This document shows, piece by piece, positions 26,932 to 35,616 of a stretch of 64,000 bases of DNA. This DNA is from Maribacter aestuarii (GTDB lineage: Bacteria > Bacteroidota > Bacteroidia > Flavobacteriales > Flavobacteriaceae), in contig NZ_CP107031.2 in assembly GCF_027474845.2 (NCBI RefSeq), forward strand, positions 1,006,501 to 1,070,500. Direction: 5' to 3'. Within the stretch, counting starts at the first letter, position 1. Every line of letters begins with the position of its first letter. Below the pieces are notes generated by a model. That model was not told the DNA's origin, made no database searches, and worked only from the letters and a program-made list of their open reading frames with translations. The translations under genes and the position numbers were made by a program.

Positions 26932-27057
26932 TGTAGTGGACCCAATTACCAACTTGCCGATTTCGGCTACAATTTGGGTGAAACCATCGATACAAAAATC
27001 CGTCGTCATTGTTTTCTGAAAGGAAAGTTTGTATATCGTAGTTTCGGCCTTGAATAG
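26932..27057 (+). pseudogene. Decayed copy of the zinc-ribbon gene
   Basis: The plus strand reads CSGPNYQLADFGYNLGETID, then HCFLKGKFV, ending in TAG at 27055-27057. It aligns with the intact zinc-ribbon protein at 18544-18732 (CGMPIHKLADFGSNLDGTVN, HDCYVRGEFV). The first Cys pair is half lost, the CHDC motif has become RRHC, the C-terminal tail is shortened, and a stop codon (TAA) lies two codons upstream. The promoter box and -7 element are nevertheless intact, so a useless or RNA-only transcript may still be made. Confidence 0.75.
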
Positions 27058-27117
27058 CGTATTGGGAAGAATATTGATACTGTAAATTATATGGACTTTT
27101 AGCTCTAGTATTTCACT

Positions 27118-27828
27118 ATGAAAAAAGATAATCCCCGATTTACTTTTGCTCAAATACTTGAAGGCCTAGAAGGCGTTGCCATTATCATCGCCTGTTACCT
27201 TACATTTTTTCTGAAACCCCTGCGAGCACGATGGGGACTCAGCAAAGAAGAAGCTAAACGACCGCTTCCAGGTGATGGAATCATTAAATCGCCAAAATCG
27301 AAATTCACCCATGCAATCAATATTAATGCCCCTACAGAATATGTATGGCCTTGGATAGCGCAAATCGGTCAAGGAAAAGGCGGGTTTTATTCGTACGAAG
27401 CTTTGGAGAATTTAATCGGTTTACAAATTTATAATTCGGACGTAGTGCTGCCCAAATTTCAAAATCCCACCATCGACGATAGCGTTGCCTTCGCCCCCGG
27501 AGATTGCACACCTATCGTCATTTGCGAACCTGGGCACGCCATGGCAATAGAGAATTCACTTGACATGGATAGTAACCAAAAGTATGACCCTAAGGGACCT
27601 GCCCCAAAAAACTATTTGCACCTTACCTGGCTTTGGTTTGTTGAAGCGATAGACGAGAACCACTCCCGATTAATTTCCAGAAACAGGGTAGATTATGCCC
27701 CAAACATCAAAAACAAGTTAATGTTTGGACCGTTAACGGAGCCGGTAGTTTTTGCCATGGACCGGAAAATGTGTTTTGGAATAAAAAAGCGGGCGGAACT
27801 TTTATACCACGACTCCCATGCAAAATAG
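27118..27828 (+). CDS. SRPBCC-family protein
   Basis: 236 aa. After an N-terminal hydrophobic helix (residues 14-33, EGVAIIIACYLTFFL) the protein contains a START/SRPBCC fold: FTHAININAPTEYVWPWIAQIGQGKGGFY is the characteristic first strand and helix. It should sit on the inner membrane and bind a hydrophobic ligand in the cavity. The ligand is unknown. It stands between the zinc-ribbon remnant and a convergent membrane-protein gene and lacks a recognisable operator. Confidence 0.8.
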   Translation: MKKDNPRFTFAQILEGLEGVAIIIACYLTFFLKPLRARWGLSKEEAKRPLPGDGIIKSPKSKFTHAININAPTEYVWPWIAQIGQGKGGFYSYEALENLIGLQIYNSDVVLPKFQNPTIDDSVAFAPGDCTPIVICEPGHAMAIENSLDMDSNQKYDPKGPAPKNYLHLTWLWFVEAIDENHSRLISRNRVDYAPNIKNKLMFGPLTEPVVFAMDRKMCFGIKKRAELLYHDSHAK

Positions 27829-27889
27829 CTTTCCCAGCATCTCCTGATTCCAGTTAAATTATCTAAAATAAGTCGTGAAATCTTGTAAA

Positions 27890-28597
27890 TTAAAACAAGA
27901 GTTCCAGGCGCAATACGCCCCATACGACATGCCAAATCAAATAATAAAGCAGCCTAAGGGCATACATGCTGATGAAACCATATCTCTTGAATGTTAAAAG
28001 TTGGGTTATGTTAAAGAAAAAAAGGTTGACCCAAACAGAACCTGTTGCCCAGGTGGTGTAGCTCTCCATAAAAACAACCTGATATGTTGGCTCAACGAGC
28101 GCCACAATCAAAATGTAGGGTAAAACAATCCTATCATAGACGGACCTTTTAAAAATGAAAGTTGATGTGACCAAGGGCAATGTCATAGGCACCACATGGA
28201 AAATAATCTCCACCAAAAAAGCGATGATTGGATAAAACAGTAACGATTCAGGAAATGGGATATTCATATCCGCTGGGTACACAATATTAATATCTATAAG
28301 TATAGCCACCAATGCAAAGAACACGGTAAGCCCAGCATAGGGAAATACTTTTTTAATCGGATACTTTTTATGAATGGTGAACCATTTCTTGGACAGCAGA
28401 AAGGATAGCGATATAAAACCCAGAATAACACTTGACCCCATAGCTATGAGCGGATGAATTTCGCCAATAAAACGCTGAAAGTGGGAACCCTTCGAATACA
28501 ATAACAAACCCAAACCAGATAAAACTAGAACCATTAGTATTCCAAGGGTTCCAAATTGTTTCAGATGATTGATAATCAATTTTTTAAGACCACCCAT
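27890..28597 (-). CDS. Integral membrane protein, unknown function
   Basis: 235 aa with about seven predicted membrane helices. A conserved-looking polar patch EIIFHVVPM lies within the fourth or fifth helix and could bind a metal, as in some intramembrane proteases or quinone-binding proteins, but no family was recognised. It is transcribed alone. The box at 28691-28702 with TACCTTCT at 23 nt is upstream, which places it in the FNR-like regulon. Confidence 0.75.
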   Translation of the reverse strand: MGGLKKLIINHLKQFGTLGILMVLVLSGLGLLLYSKGSHFQRFIGEIHPLIAMGSSVILGFISLSFLLSKKWFTIHKKYPIKKVFPYAGLTVFFALVAILIDINIVYPADMNIPFPESLLFYPIIAFLVEIIFHVVPMTLPLVTSTFIFKRSVYDRIVLPYILIVALVEPTYQVVFMESYTTWATGSVWVNLFFFNITQLLTFKRYGFISMYALRLLYYLIWHVVWGVLRLELLF

Positions 28598-28936
28598 GAT
28601 TTAGTTGCGCAAGGTTAACATCAAATTATTTTAAGCCAAATAGTCTTCATCCCTAATTCAGAAGGTATTTAATGCATCTACGCTAGTAAATGACTGTAGT
28701 CAGTCAACACAAATAATTCTAGGAGGATTACTAATTGACATCCAAATAATTTCTAAGCACCAAAAATTAACTGGACTGATTTTCATCATATTAGAATTGA
28801 CTTTCCGGTAGTATTTTCAACCTATCATTTGCATATCTGTAGAAAGTTTATCCCATTCTTTCTTGTTCTCCCAGTGGATATCTGCAAGTATCGTACGCTT
28901 GGCCTACGACGGTGGATTTGTAATAAATAAACGACC
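28598..28936. other. Upstream gap between divergent genes, one regulatory box
   Basis: About 340 nt with no gene. It holds the box at 28691-28702, used by the minus-strand gene. The right-hand part up to 28936 shows short open frames without family resemblance. Confidence 0.5.
28691..28702 (-). promoter_or_regulatory. TGAY-N4-RTCA box before membrane protein
   Basis: TGACTGTAGTCA; TACCTTCT (minus, 28667-28660) follows at 23 nt, the same element as at the zinc-ribbon gene. The start is 93 nt away, a longer leader than elsewhere. Confidence 0.65.
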
Positions 28937-28969
28937 ATGAAATACAACACTATTATTATAAGTGGAGGT
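28937..28969 (+). repeat. Partial duplicate of the oxidoreductase 5' end
   Basis: The sequence starting ATGAAATACAA, encoding MKYNTIIISGG, repeats the first bases of the gene at 29519 (MKYNTIIIGGG) with 22 of its first 23 bases identical. The similarity then ends; the frame runs on to a stop after about 23 codons. It lies immediately before the DUF6326 gene, which itself precedes the full oxidoreductase. A duplication or recombination scar is the simplest reading. Confidence 0.6.
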
Positions 28970-28982
28970 TCGTCAAGGCAGA

Positions 28983-29522
28983 ATGACAAAATTTCAAAAT
29001 ATGCCTGACGAAAAAGTAAACGACCCCGGGGCAAGCCCGCGAGGCGTTCCAAAAGGAAAAGACCCGAGTTTTGCGAGGAAAGCCTTGGAACATTCAAATC
29101 TCGATTATCGAGTAAATGTGAAAGTCAAGCTCGCTCTGTTCTGGATAGCCTTGATGTTCTTATATATCTACAATGATATTTTGTCACTGTATCAGCCTGG
29201 TCATGTCGCAGAACTTACAGAAGGCCACTCGCAAGGGATGTACTTTACACAGCCAATTTTATTTGGCGCGGCTGTGCTTATGGCACTTCCAGGGCTTATG
29301 GTTCTGCTTTCGGCAACCTTAAAGGTACGGTCAAACCGCTGGGCGAATATCATTGCAGGTATATTCCACATTCTTGTGCTTATCGGTACCCAATTTATAG
29401 GCGAGGGAGATACTTGGCTTTATTGGCGGTTTTATGAGCTATTGGAATTGATTTTACTGTTGCAGATTATCAGATTGGCATGGAGGTGGCCACAACATAG
29501 AATTTTAATGATGTCAAAATGA
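28983..29522 (+). CDS. DUF6326-family membrane protein
   Basis: 179 aa from the ATG at 28983 (MTKFQNMPDEKVND). The first 45 residues are polar, followed by four membrane helices. The segment IALMFLYIYNDILSLYQPG, with the later ILFGAAVLMALPGLMVLLS, matches the DUF6326 family, small four-helix proteins of unknown function. The stop codon TGA overlaps the ATG of the oxidoreductase at 29519, so translation is coupled. Confidence 0.8.
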   Translation: MTKFQNMPDEKVNDPGASPRGVPKGKDPSFARKALEHSNLDYRVNVKVKLALFWIALMFLYIYNDILSLYQPGHVAELTEGHSQGMYFTQPILFGAAVLMALPGLMVLLSATLKVRSNRWANIIAGIFHILVLIGTQFIGEGDTWLYWRFYELLELILLLQIIRLAWRWPQHRILMMSK

Positions 29523-31354
29523 AATACAATACTATTATTATCGGAGGTGGGTTGGCAGGGCTTACTGCTGGAGCTACCCTTTCAAAATTTGGAAAGAAAG
29601 TGCTGTTATTAGAGCAACACCACAAGCCCGGTGGGTGTGCCACCACCTTTAAACGAGGCGATTTCATTATTGAAGTCGGCCTGCACGAAATGAGCGGCAT
29701 CGTAGAGAATGGTACAATTCCACAAATTTTCGAAATGCTTGATGTCGATCAAGAGGTCGACCTACTGAAAGTACCCGAATTCTATGCTGCCTATTCAGAT
29801 CGGGGGAAATTCGTTTTCCCGCACGGCTATGATGCAGTGACCAAGGCCTTGATCGACAGATACCCAGAGGATGCAAGAGGCATCAAGCGCTTCTTAAAAG
29901 TGCTCGCAGGAATCAGAAAAGAAGGGACTAGTCAACCGCGTTCGCGATGGGTAAAAAAGCTCATCTATCCGTTGATGCCCCTGCTCTACCCGAATCTTGT
30001 GGAAGCCGATAGACATACGGTAGGATCCTGGTTGGATAAGTACATCACCAATGAAAATGCAAAGATCGATCTGGTGGCACACCTTGCGTATTGGGGCGAT
30101 GATCCCTATTCCCTATCGATGTTCTACTATGGGTTGCCTTTCTCTGGCTTTATCCAAAATGGTGGTCACTTTATAAAAGGGGGGTCCCAACAGCTGTCCA
30201 ATCATCTCGCCACATTCATTGAAAAGCAGGGTGGCACTGTGCTACTTGGTAAAAAGGCAGAGAAAATCGTTACTGAGAACGGCCGAGTGACGGGAGTCAC
30301 CTTCCGTGATCGATTTAACGACCATTTGGAACCCGTTACTATTTCCTGTGATAATGCAATCGCCAATTGCGCCATTCCCTTGGTACCAGCTCTGCTGGAT
30401 GAGCCCTTTGCCAGTTCTTTGAAGCAACGTATCGGTGACAAAATCAATTCTTGCTCGCTATTGTGCATGTACCTCGGTTTCAGCAAGGATCTGGAGGAAT
30501 TCGGAGTGAAACATTACTCGAATGTCATTGAGGGTGAGGATGTCAAATCCTTAAAGGACGTCAAGCCCAACCATCAGGGCGATTGGTCGAAGCGCAGATT
30601 CATTTTTGTAGACTATGGTAAGGTAGATGCCCAACTGGCACCACCTGACAAAACGGAAGGAGTAATCTGTACGGTCGATTACTTGCAAGACTGGGAAGGT
30701 TTGAACGAGGAAGACTACAAGGTGAAGAAGGAAGAAGTGGCCCAGATACTATTACAACGATTGGAGAAACAGTTTCCTGGAATTCGGGCAAGTATAGAAT
30801 ACTACGAGGTTTCTACATCAAAAACAATTCAACGATATACTTTGAATCCCGGTGGGTCGGTGTATGGTTTTGCCCAAACCAAAAAACAAACAGGGGACAA
30901 GCGATTCAGAAACAATTTCCTGATACCCAATTTGTATTTCGCATCGGCATGGGCCTTTCCAGGTGGAGGATTCGAAGGAAGCATCACGGGAGGATTCTTA
31001 GCTGCTTTGCAAATGAACAAGGACAAAATATGGTCAGCATGCGATGATTCAACCTATGTTGATGAGAGAATGGTTTCTCTCTTGGAACGTAAACCAATCA
31101 ATGATAAAACTATGGAATTACGCTTTGAAAAACCGACCAAATTCCAAAACCAAAAAGGGCAGCACGCCATTCTTAATTTGTTACAGCCCAAAGTAACCGA
31201 GTTGGATATACCCTATCGCTGGCTTCCTGTTGTTTCCTCTCCAGAGGAAGATAGCATACGGTTTCATATTGAACTTGATGGCAGCAGCTTTTCCAAAAGC
31301 TGTGAGTTTATGGCTAAGGGGGATGAGGCCATAATATTTGGACCTATGGTTTAG
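29519..31354 (+). CDS. Phytoene desaturase/retinol-reductase-like flavoprotein with partial FR-type domain
   Basis: 611 aa. The first 500 residues belong to the CrtI/all-trans-retinol 13,14-reductase class: GXGXXG motif (IIIGGGLAGLTAGATL), GCATTFKRGDFIIEVGLHEM, and a C-terminal FAD motif (ASAWAFPGGGFEGSITGG). Residues about 520-611 resemble the FAD-binding beta-barrel of ferredoxin:NADP reductases (GQHAILNL...PYRWLPVVSSPEED...GDEAIIFGPM), but the protein stops where the NAD(P)H domain should begin. Either the barrel works with a separate partner or the gene is shortened. It is translationally coupled to the DUF6326 gene. Confidence 0.8.
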   Translation: MKYNTIIIGGGLAGLTAGATLSKFGKKVLLLEQHHKPGGCATTFKRGDFIIEVGLHEMSGIVENGTIPQIFEMLDVDQEVDLLKVPEFYAAYSDRGKFVFPHGYDAVTKALIDRYPEDARGIKRFLKVLAGIRKEGTSQPRSRWVKKLIYPLMPLLYPNLVEADRHTVGSWLDKYITNENAKIDLVAHLAYWGDDPYSLSMFYYGLPFSGFIQNGGHFIKGGSQQLSNHLATFIEKQGGTVLLGKKAEKIVTENGRVTGVTFRDRFNDHLEPVTISCDNAIANCAIPLVPALLDEPFASSLKQRIGDKINSCSLLCMYLGFSKDLEEFGVKHYSNVIEGEDVKSLKDVKPNHQGDWSKRRFIFVDYGKVDAQLAPPDKTEGVICTVDYLQDWEGLNEEDYKVKKEEVAQILLQRLEKQFPGIRASIEYYEVSTSKTIQRYTLNPGGSVYGFAQTKKQTGDKRFRNNFLIPNLYFASAWAFPGGGFEGSITGGFLAALQMNKDKIWSACDDSTYVDERMVSLLERKPINDKTMELRFEKPTKFQNQKGQHAILNLLQPKVTELDIPYRWLPVVSSPEEDSIRFHIELDGSSFSKSCEFMAKGDEAIIFGPMV

Positions 31355-31501
31355 TTCAGAATAAAACAAGCAAGTAAGCACTATAATGTATATATGTTCT
31401 ATCTCCTTTCATTAACAACATTACGTACACCAATTGATGTGTGCCATGGAATCGAGATGTATTTAGACAATTTTAATATGTAGATAATCAAAATTGCAAT
31501 T

Positions 31502-32182
31502 ATGAAAACATATAAGAAAAATGCAATCAGTATTGGAGTATTGTTTATCGCCACTATGCTAGTTGGAATGATAGATGCTTATTTCGTTGAACCAGAATTA
31601 AAAAGCCCAATTATCAATATTTTACATGTGGAACGTAAACTTTTAACAGGGGTATTTTCAATATTAATAATGGCTATCGGAATAGTTTTCATTGCAATAG
31701 CATTCTATCCAGTTATTAAGAAACAAAATGAATCTATCGCCATTACTTATTTAGTTTTTAGAGTCATAGAATGTGTACTCCTTATAATTGGGCCTATTTG
31801 CTATCTTTATTTAATTGCTTTAGAAGGAGAAGCAATAATTGAATCAGGTTCTTCCAATTTTGTGACTGCTACCATATTAGCTTTGAAAGTCAAAAATTAT
31901 GGTTTTCAAATAGCTATGATCTTATTGGGGATTGGCAGTTTATTTCTGTGTTACGCACTTTATACATCAAGACTTGTCCCAAGATTTTTATCGATTTGGG
32001 GTGGAATCGGATACCTATTACTACTAGTGAGTGCTGTGCTTGATATTGCTGGATTGATAGATACAGCTGATGGATTAGGAGCAATTTTATATGTTCCAGG
32101 GGGATTATGGGAGATTCTTGTTTTTCCTCTGTGGTTATTTGTAAAAGGATTCCATATTCCAGAAAAGAATAATACGAGTTGA
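31502..32182 (+). CDS. DUF4386-family membrane protein
   Basis: 226 aa, six predicted membrane helices. The opening KKNAISIGVLFIATMLVGMIDAYFVEPELK and the later IWGGIGYLLLLVSAVLDIAG match the DUF4386 family. Function is unknown. A second intact member lies at 34741-35382 and a broken one at 18959-19099. It appears monocistronic; about 110 nt separate it from the next gene. Confidence 0.85.
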   Translation: MKTYKKNAISIGVLFIATMLVGMIDAYFVEPELKSPIINILHVERKLLTGVFSILIMAIGIVFIAIAFYPVIKKQNESIAITYLVFRVIECVLLIIGPICYLYLIALEGEAIIESGSSNFVTATILALKVKNYGFQIAMILLGIGSLFLCYALYTSRLVPRFLSIWGGIGYLLLLVSAVLDIAGLIDTADGLGAILYVPGGLWEILVFPLWLFVKGFHIPEKNNTS

Positions 32183-32290
32183 TTGATGATTAATTACGCC
32201 CCGCTTGGTCGTATCGATTCATATACTCAGGGTTGGTGATATTTAACTTTATAAATAAAAAATCTAAGGATTTAGATAACAGAAAATCAT

Positions 32291-33307
32291 ATGCAAAAAA
32301 TAAGGATTCCAGAAACGATGACCGTGGCCGTTCTTAATGACTACTCCGGTGTCGATGCCATAAGTATCGAACAAAGACCGGTACCAACACCAGGTAGGAA
32401 CGAAGTGTTGGTTAAAGTTGCCTTCGCACCGATAAATCCATCCGATCTGGCCACGCTAGAAGGTAATTATGGTTTTAACGATCCTACTCCCATAGTTCCG
32501 GGTGGAGAAGGTTCCGGAGAGGTTATTGCTGCCGGACCGGGAGTAATGGCGCGCTATTTCCTTGGGAAAAGGGTTGCCTGTACAGGTTGGGGAACAGGCG
32601 GAGGTGTTTGGTCGGAGTATGTGGTTAAAAGCGTAAAGGGAGGTGTTTTGTCTTTGAACAAATCATTGAGCTTAGAGCAAGGAGCAATGTCCTTTATTAA
32701 CCCTCTTACGGCCAGTGCCTTCATAGACATTTCAAAAAAAGGTGGACATAAGGCAATAGTATTGACAGCTGCAGCGAGTTCATTGGGCCAAAAGGTGAAC
32801 CGTCTGGGGCGAAACGAAGGAATACAAATCGTAAATGTTGTTCGAAGGGATGCACAAGTAGAACTTCTCAAAGCTCAAGGTGCCGACATTGTTTTAAATA
32901 GTTCTAATGAAGGATTTCAACAACAACTATATGATGTCTGTAATCAAACCAATGCGCATCTAGCATTTGATGCGGTGGCTGGTCCGTTAACGAATCAGCT
33001 ATTACAAGCGATGCCTCAAAACAGCAAGGTCACCGTGTTCAGCGCACTTTCCCGTCAAGCTATTCAAGCAAGTCCGGGTGTTTTAATATTCGAAAATAAG
33101 AGCATTGATAGTTTCTGGCTCGGTCCGTGGATCAGCGAACAAGGTATATTTAAAACAATGCAATTGTGGAAACGCGCACAGAAACAAATAGCAACACATC
33201 TCAAAAGTGACATCAGAAAAATCTATCCGCTACAAGATGTGAAGGAAGCCATCCGAGATTATAAAAATCAAATGACCGGGGGGAAAATTTTATTGAGAAT
33301 GTCATGA
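32291..33307 (+). CDS. MDR-superfamily oxidoreductase (quinone reductase-like)
   Basis: 338 aa of the medium-chain dehydrogenase/reductase fold. Typical parts are AFAPINPSDLATLEGNYG, VPGGEGSGEVIAAGPGV, and the nucleotide-binding segment AIVLTAAASSLGQKVNRLG. The structural and catalytic Zn ligands of alcohol dehydrogenases are not evident, favouring the zinc-independent enoyl/quinone-reductase branch that uses NAD(P)H. It starts a run of four genes; the next ATG overlaps its stop. Confidence 0.85.
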   Translation: MQKIRIPETMTVAVLNDYSGVDAISIEQRPVPTPGRNEVLVKVAFAPINPSDLATLEGNYGFNDPTPIVPGGEGSGEVIAAGPGVMARYFLGKRVACTGWGTGGGVWSEYVVKSVKGGVLSLNKSLSLEQGAMSFINPLTASAFIDISKKGGHKAIVLTAAASSLGQKVNRLGRNEGIQIVNVVRRDAQVELLKAQGADIVLNSSNEGFQQQLYDVCNQTNAHLAFDAVAGPLTNQLLQAMPQNSKVTVFSALSRQAIQASPGVLIFENKSIDSFWLGPWISEQGIFKTMQLWKRAQKQIATHLKSDIRKIYPLQDVKEAIRDYKNQMTGGKILLRMS

Positions 33308-34167
33308 AAAAATACACGAATTGGAGAGAAGTTTTTGCATCTGCAAAGCCGATGGAATTCAACGCATTCAATACTGGTCGAATTACTGGAAAAATCAAAA
33401 CATATGCTGACACAACATCCTTTCCCGAAAATTTTGATATGAATACGGCTTTGGATTGTGATATGATGGCTTTTAGTTTCGAACATCCTGAAAAAGGAGA
33501 TATTCTAATAGATTGTGGTTTTAGCAGATCTTTTACCGATAATCCACCCTATGGGAATTTACCGGTTATAATGAAGATTTTTCAAAAACTGAACAGTATA
33601 AGATACTCTCAGCTGTCTGGTGAGGATTTTGAAAATCATATGAAAAGATTGGGTATCGAACCCACTCATGTATTCCTTACTCATGTGCATCCCGACCATA
33701 CATCAGGGTTGACTTCTTTAAACTCAAACTGTACCGTTTATTTTGGAAAAAAAGAAAATACCTTTTACTATAGTTTGATTGCAGGTAGGCATTTGAAAGG
33801 AAAGAAAATCAAGCTTTTGGATTTTGATAAGAAAGGATGCGCTCTTGAACCTTTTGAAAAAGTCTTGGATGTTTTTGAAGATGCAAGTTTTTTTGCCATC
33901 TCAACACCCGGGCATACAAAAGACCATATTGCATACCTGATCAATAATCAGCCAACGCCCAATTTCATCGTTGGAGATGCCGAATTGAACCGTTGGGCGG
34001 TTGAAAATGGAATAAAAGTCAATACCGATTACGGAAAACAAGGGTTGAAAGACGTCTATAAATCATCTAAAGCGATACAACAGTTCTTAAAATTATATCC
34101 GAATATCCATGTGCACTATTCGCATAATAAGGAAGATTTGCGAACAGAGACAACAATAAGCGGGTGA
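33304..34167 (+). CDS. Metallo-beta-lactamase-fold hydrolase (AHL lactonase-like)
   Basis: 287 aa. The HxHxDH motif is THVHPDHTSGL (about residues 120-130). Further ligands are in STPGHTKDH (His near 204) and VGDAEL. The N-terminal domain and spacing resemble the N-acyl homoserine lactonase family, but the natural substrate cannot be read from sequence. Its ATG overlaps the stop of the MDR oxidoreductase, so the two are made together. Confidence 0.82.
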   Translation: MKKYTNWREVFASAKPMEFNAFNTGRITGKIKTYADTTSFPENFDMNTALDCDMMAFSFEHPEKGDILIDCGFSRSFTDNPPYGNLPVIMKIFQKLNSIRYSQLSGEDFENHMKRLGIEPTHVFLTHVHPDHTSGLTSLNSNCTVYFGKKENTFYYSLIAGRHLKGKKIKLLDFDKKGCALEPFEKVLDVFEDASFFAISTPGHTKDHIAYLINNQPTPNFIVGDAELNRWAVENGIKVNTDYGKQGLKDVYKSSKAIQQFLKLYPNIHVHYSHNKEDLRTETTISG

Positions 34168-34201
34168 AATATTGAAAAATTAACGACAAAAACAAAGTAG
34201 T

Positions 34202-34717
34202 ATGAAAGGTGCCATTTTCTTCTCAGGTAAGTACGGAAGTACGGAACAATACGCCAACTGGATTGGCGAAGCCACTGGCTTACCAGTATTCGATATCAAA
34301 GATGCCGATGCAGATCCCTCCAAATTTGATTTTATAATATTGGGTAGTTCAATTATCTATTTTAAGCTTACTATCCGAAAATGGGCCAAGGCAAATTTAT
34401 CTAAGCTCAAGGGACGTTCAAGAATTTTATTCTCGGTCTCCGGTGCTGGGCCTAGCGACAAACTCGAAAGATGGGTTGCCGCTTCCTTTCCTAGTCTATT
34501 ATTAAAGCAAATGGAACATGTAGCCCTTGGCGGTAGGTTAGACCACACCAAAGTCAGTTGGACGATCCGACTGAGTCTGTATATCGGCTCCCTAATCAAT
34601 CCTGATCCAGCGGCTAGTAAAGAAGAGCGCTATGGTTTCGACCATGTCGATAAAGCCAGTATTGAATCTATAGTTCAAATGATTCAAAGGTTCCAGGCAA
34701 CACAGGAGACTGCTTAA
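34202..34717 (+). CDS. Flavodoxin-domain protein (HemG-like)
   Basis: 171 aa. FSGKYGSTEQYANWIGEATG at residues 6-25 is a flavodoxin phosphate-binding loop, and GSSIIYFKLTIRKWAKANL resembles protoporphyrinogen oxidase HemG. An FMN-dependent electron carrier or oxidase is likely. It lies 34 nt after the hydrolase gene and 23 nt before a DUF4386 gene, in one apparent transcript. Confidence 0.82.
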   Translation: MKGAIFFSGKYGSTEQYANWIGEATGLPVFDIKDADADPSKFDFIILGSSIIYFKLTIRKWAKANLSKLKGRSRILFSVSGAGPSDKLERWVAASFPSLLLKQMEHVALGGRLDHTKVSWTIRLSLYIGSLINPDPAASKEERYGFDHVDKASIESIVQMIQRFQATQETA

Positions 34718-34740
34718 CTCATACCCGCAACAGTGACGAT

Positions 34741-35382
34741 ATGAATAACCTCATCACTAATTTATCGACCAGCAAAGCGGCAATGATTGTCGGGATTGCA
34801 TTTATCACCTCGGTTCTCATCGTAACCATAGTTGATGATTTTCTTTTGGCCAATTTTGTAGTACCGGGCGATACAAAAGTTTTGTCGAACGATATTCAGG
34901 CTAACGAGAGACTTTTCGGTTATGCTGTTGTGGGTTATCTACTTGTACTGGTCCTTGATGCGATTATTGCTATCGCCCTTTATGTAGTTTTAAAACCTGC
35001 GAATAAGCATCTTGCATCGTTAACCACGGTTCTTAGGTTGTTATACGCTTTAACTTTGATAATGGGAGTGCTCGCTTTAGCATTCAAAAGTATCGATGCT
35101 TACGGCTATGCATCTATAAAACTCCTTGGATACGTATTTTTTGCCTTGCACATCTTTATACTTGGATATTCGGTCTTCAAGTCAGCTTATATCCCTAAAA
35201 TCCTCGGTGTTTTGTTGGTGGTTGCATCTTTTACCTATATCATATTCTTTGTGGATTTTCAGCTGCCTGAAGCTCTTAATGTTATTACAATGTTAACAAT
35301 GGCCGTTGCGGAACTTTCACTGAGTATCTGGTTGCTCGTTCAAAGAAAAAGACTCCCTGCCCAAACAGATTCTACTCCTTGA
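34741..35382 (+). CDS. DUF4386-family membrane protein
   Basis: 213 aa with six hydrophobic segments. The N-terminal stretch SKAAMIVGIAFITSVLIVTIVDDFLLANFVVPGDT is the part conserved in the broken copy at 18959-19099. Function is not known. It closes the apparent operon that starts with the MDR oxidoreductase. No operator was found. Confidence 0.85.
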   Translation: MNNLITNLSTSKAAMIVGIAFITSVLIVTIVDDFLLANFVVPGDTKVLSNDIQANERLFGYAVVGYLLVLVLDAIIAIALYVVLKPANKHLASLTTVLRLLYALTLIMGVLALAFKSIDAYGYASIKLLGYVFFALHIFILGYSVFKSAYIPKILGVLLVVASFTYIIFFVDFQLPEALNVITMLTMAVAELSLSIWLLVQRKRLPAQTDSTP

Positions 35383-35616
35383 TGGTCATTATTTTGTTGT
35401 CATATTCTTTGGTCTTATAAAGAATTCCATCAAGTATACCCGTAACTGACTTCATATTTCGAACGGCCCAAACACTATTAGACGATAGACTCTAGATTGG
35501 TAATTATAGTACTCTCGAACTCTGGCTGCACGTACTCACTTTCGATTTGCCACAAACATTAAAATCTAATTGTAGGGAAAGCATGTATTTCAATAGTGTG
35601 TTATTCATCATTTTAG

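Noticed and set aside
26884..27153. An 89-codon minus-strand open frame
   Set aside because: It lies antisense to the zinc-ribbon remnant, whose similarity to an intact gene is the better explanation.
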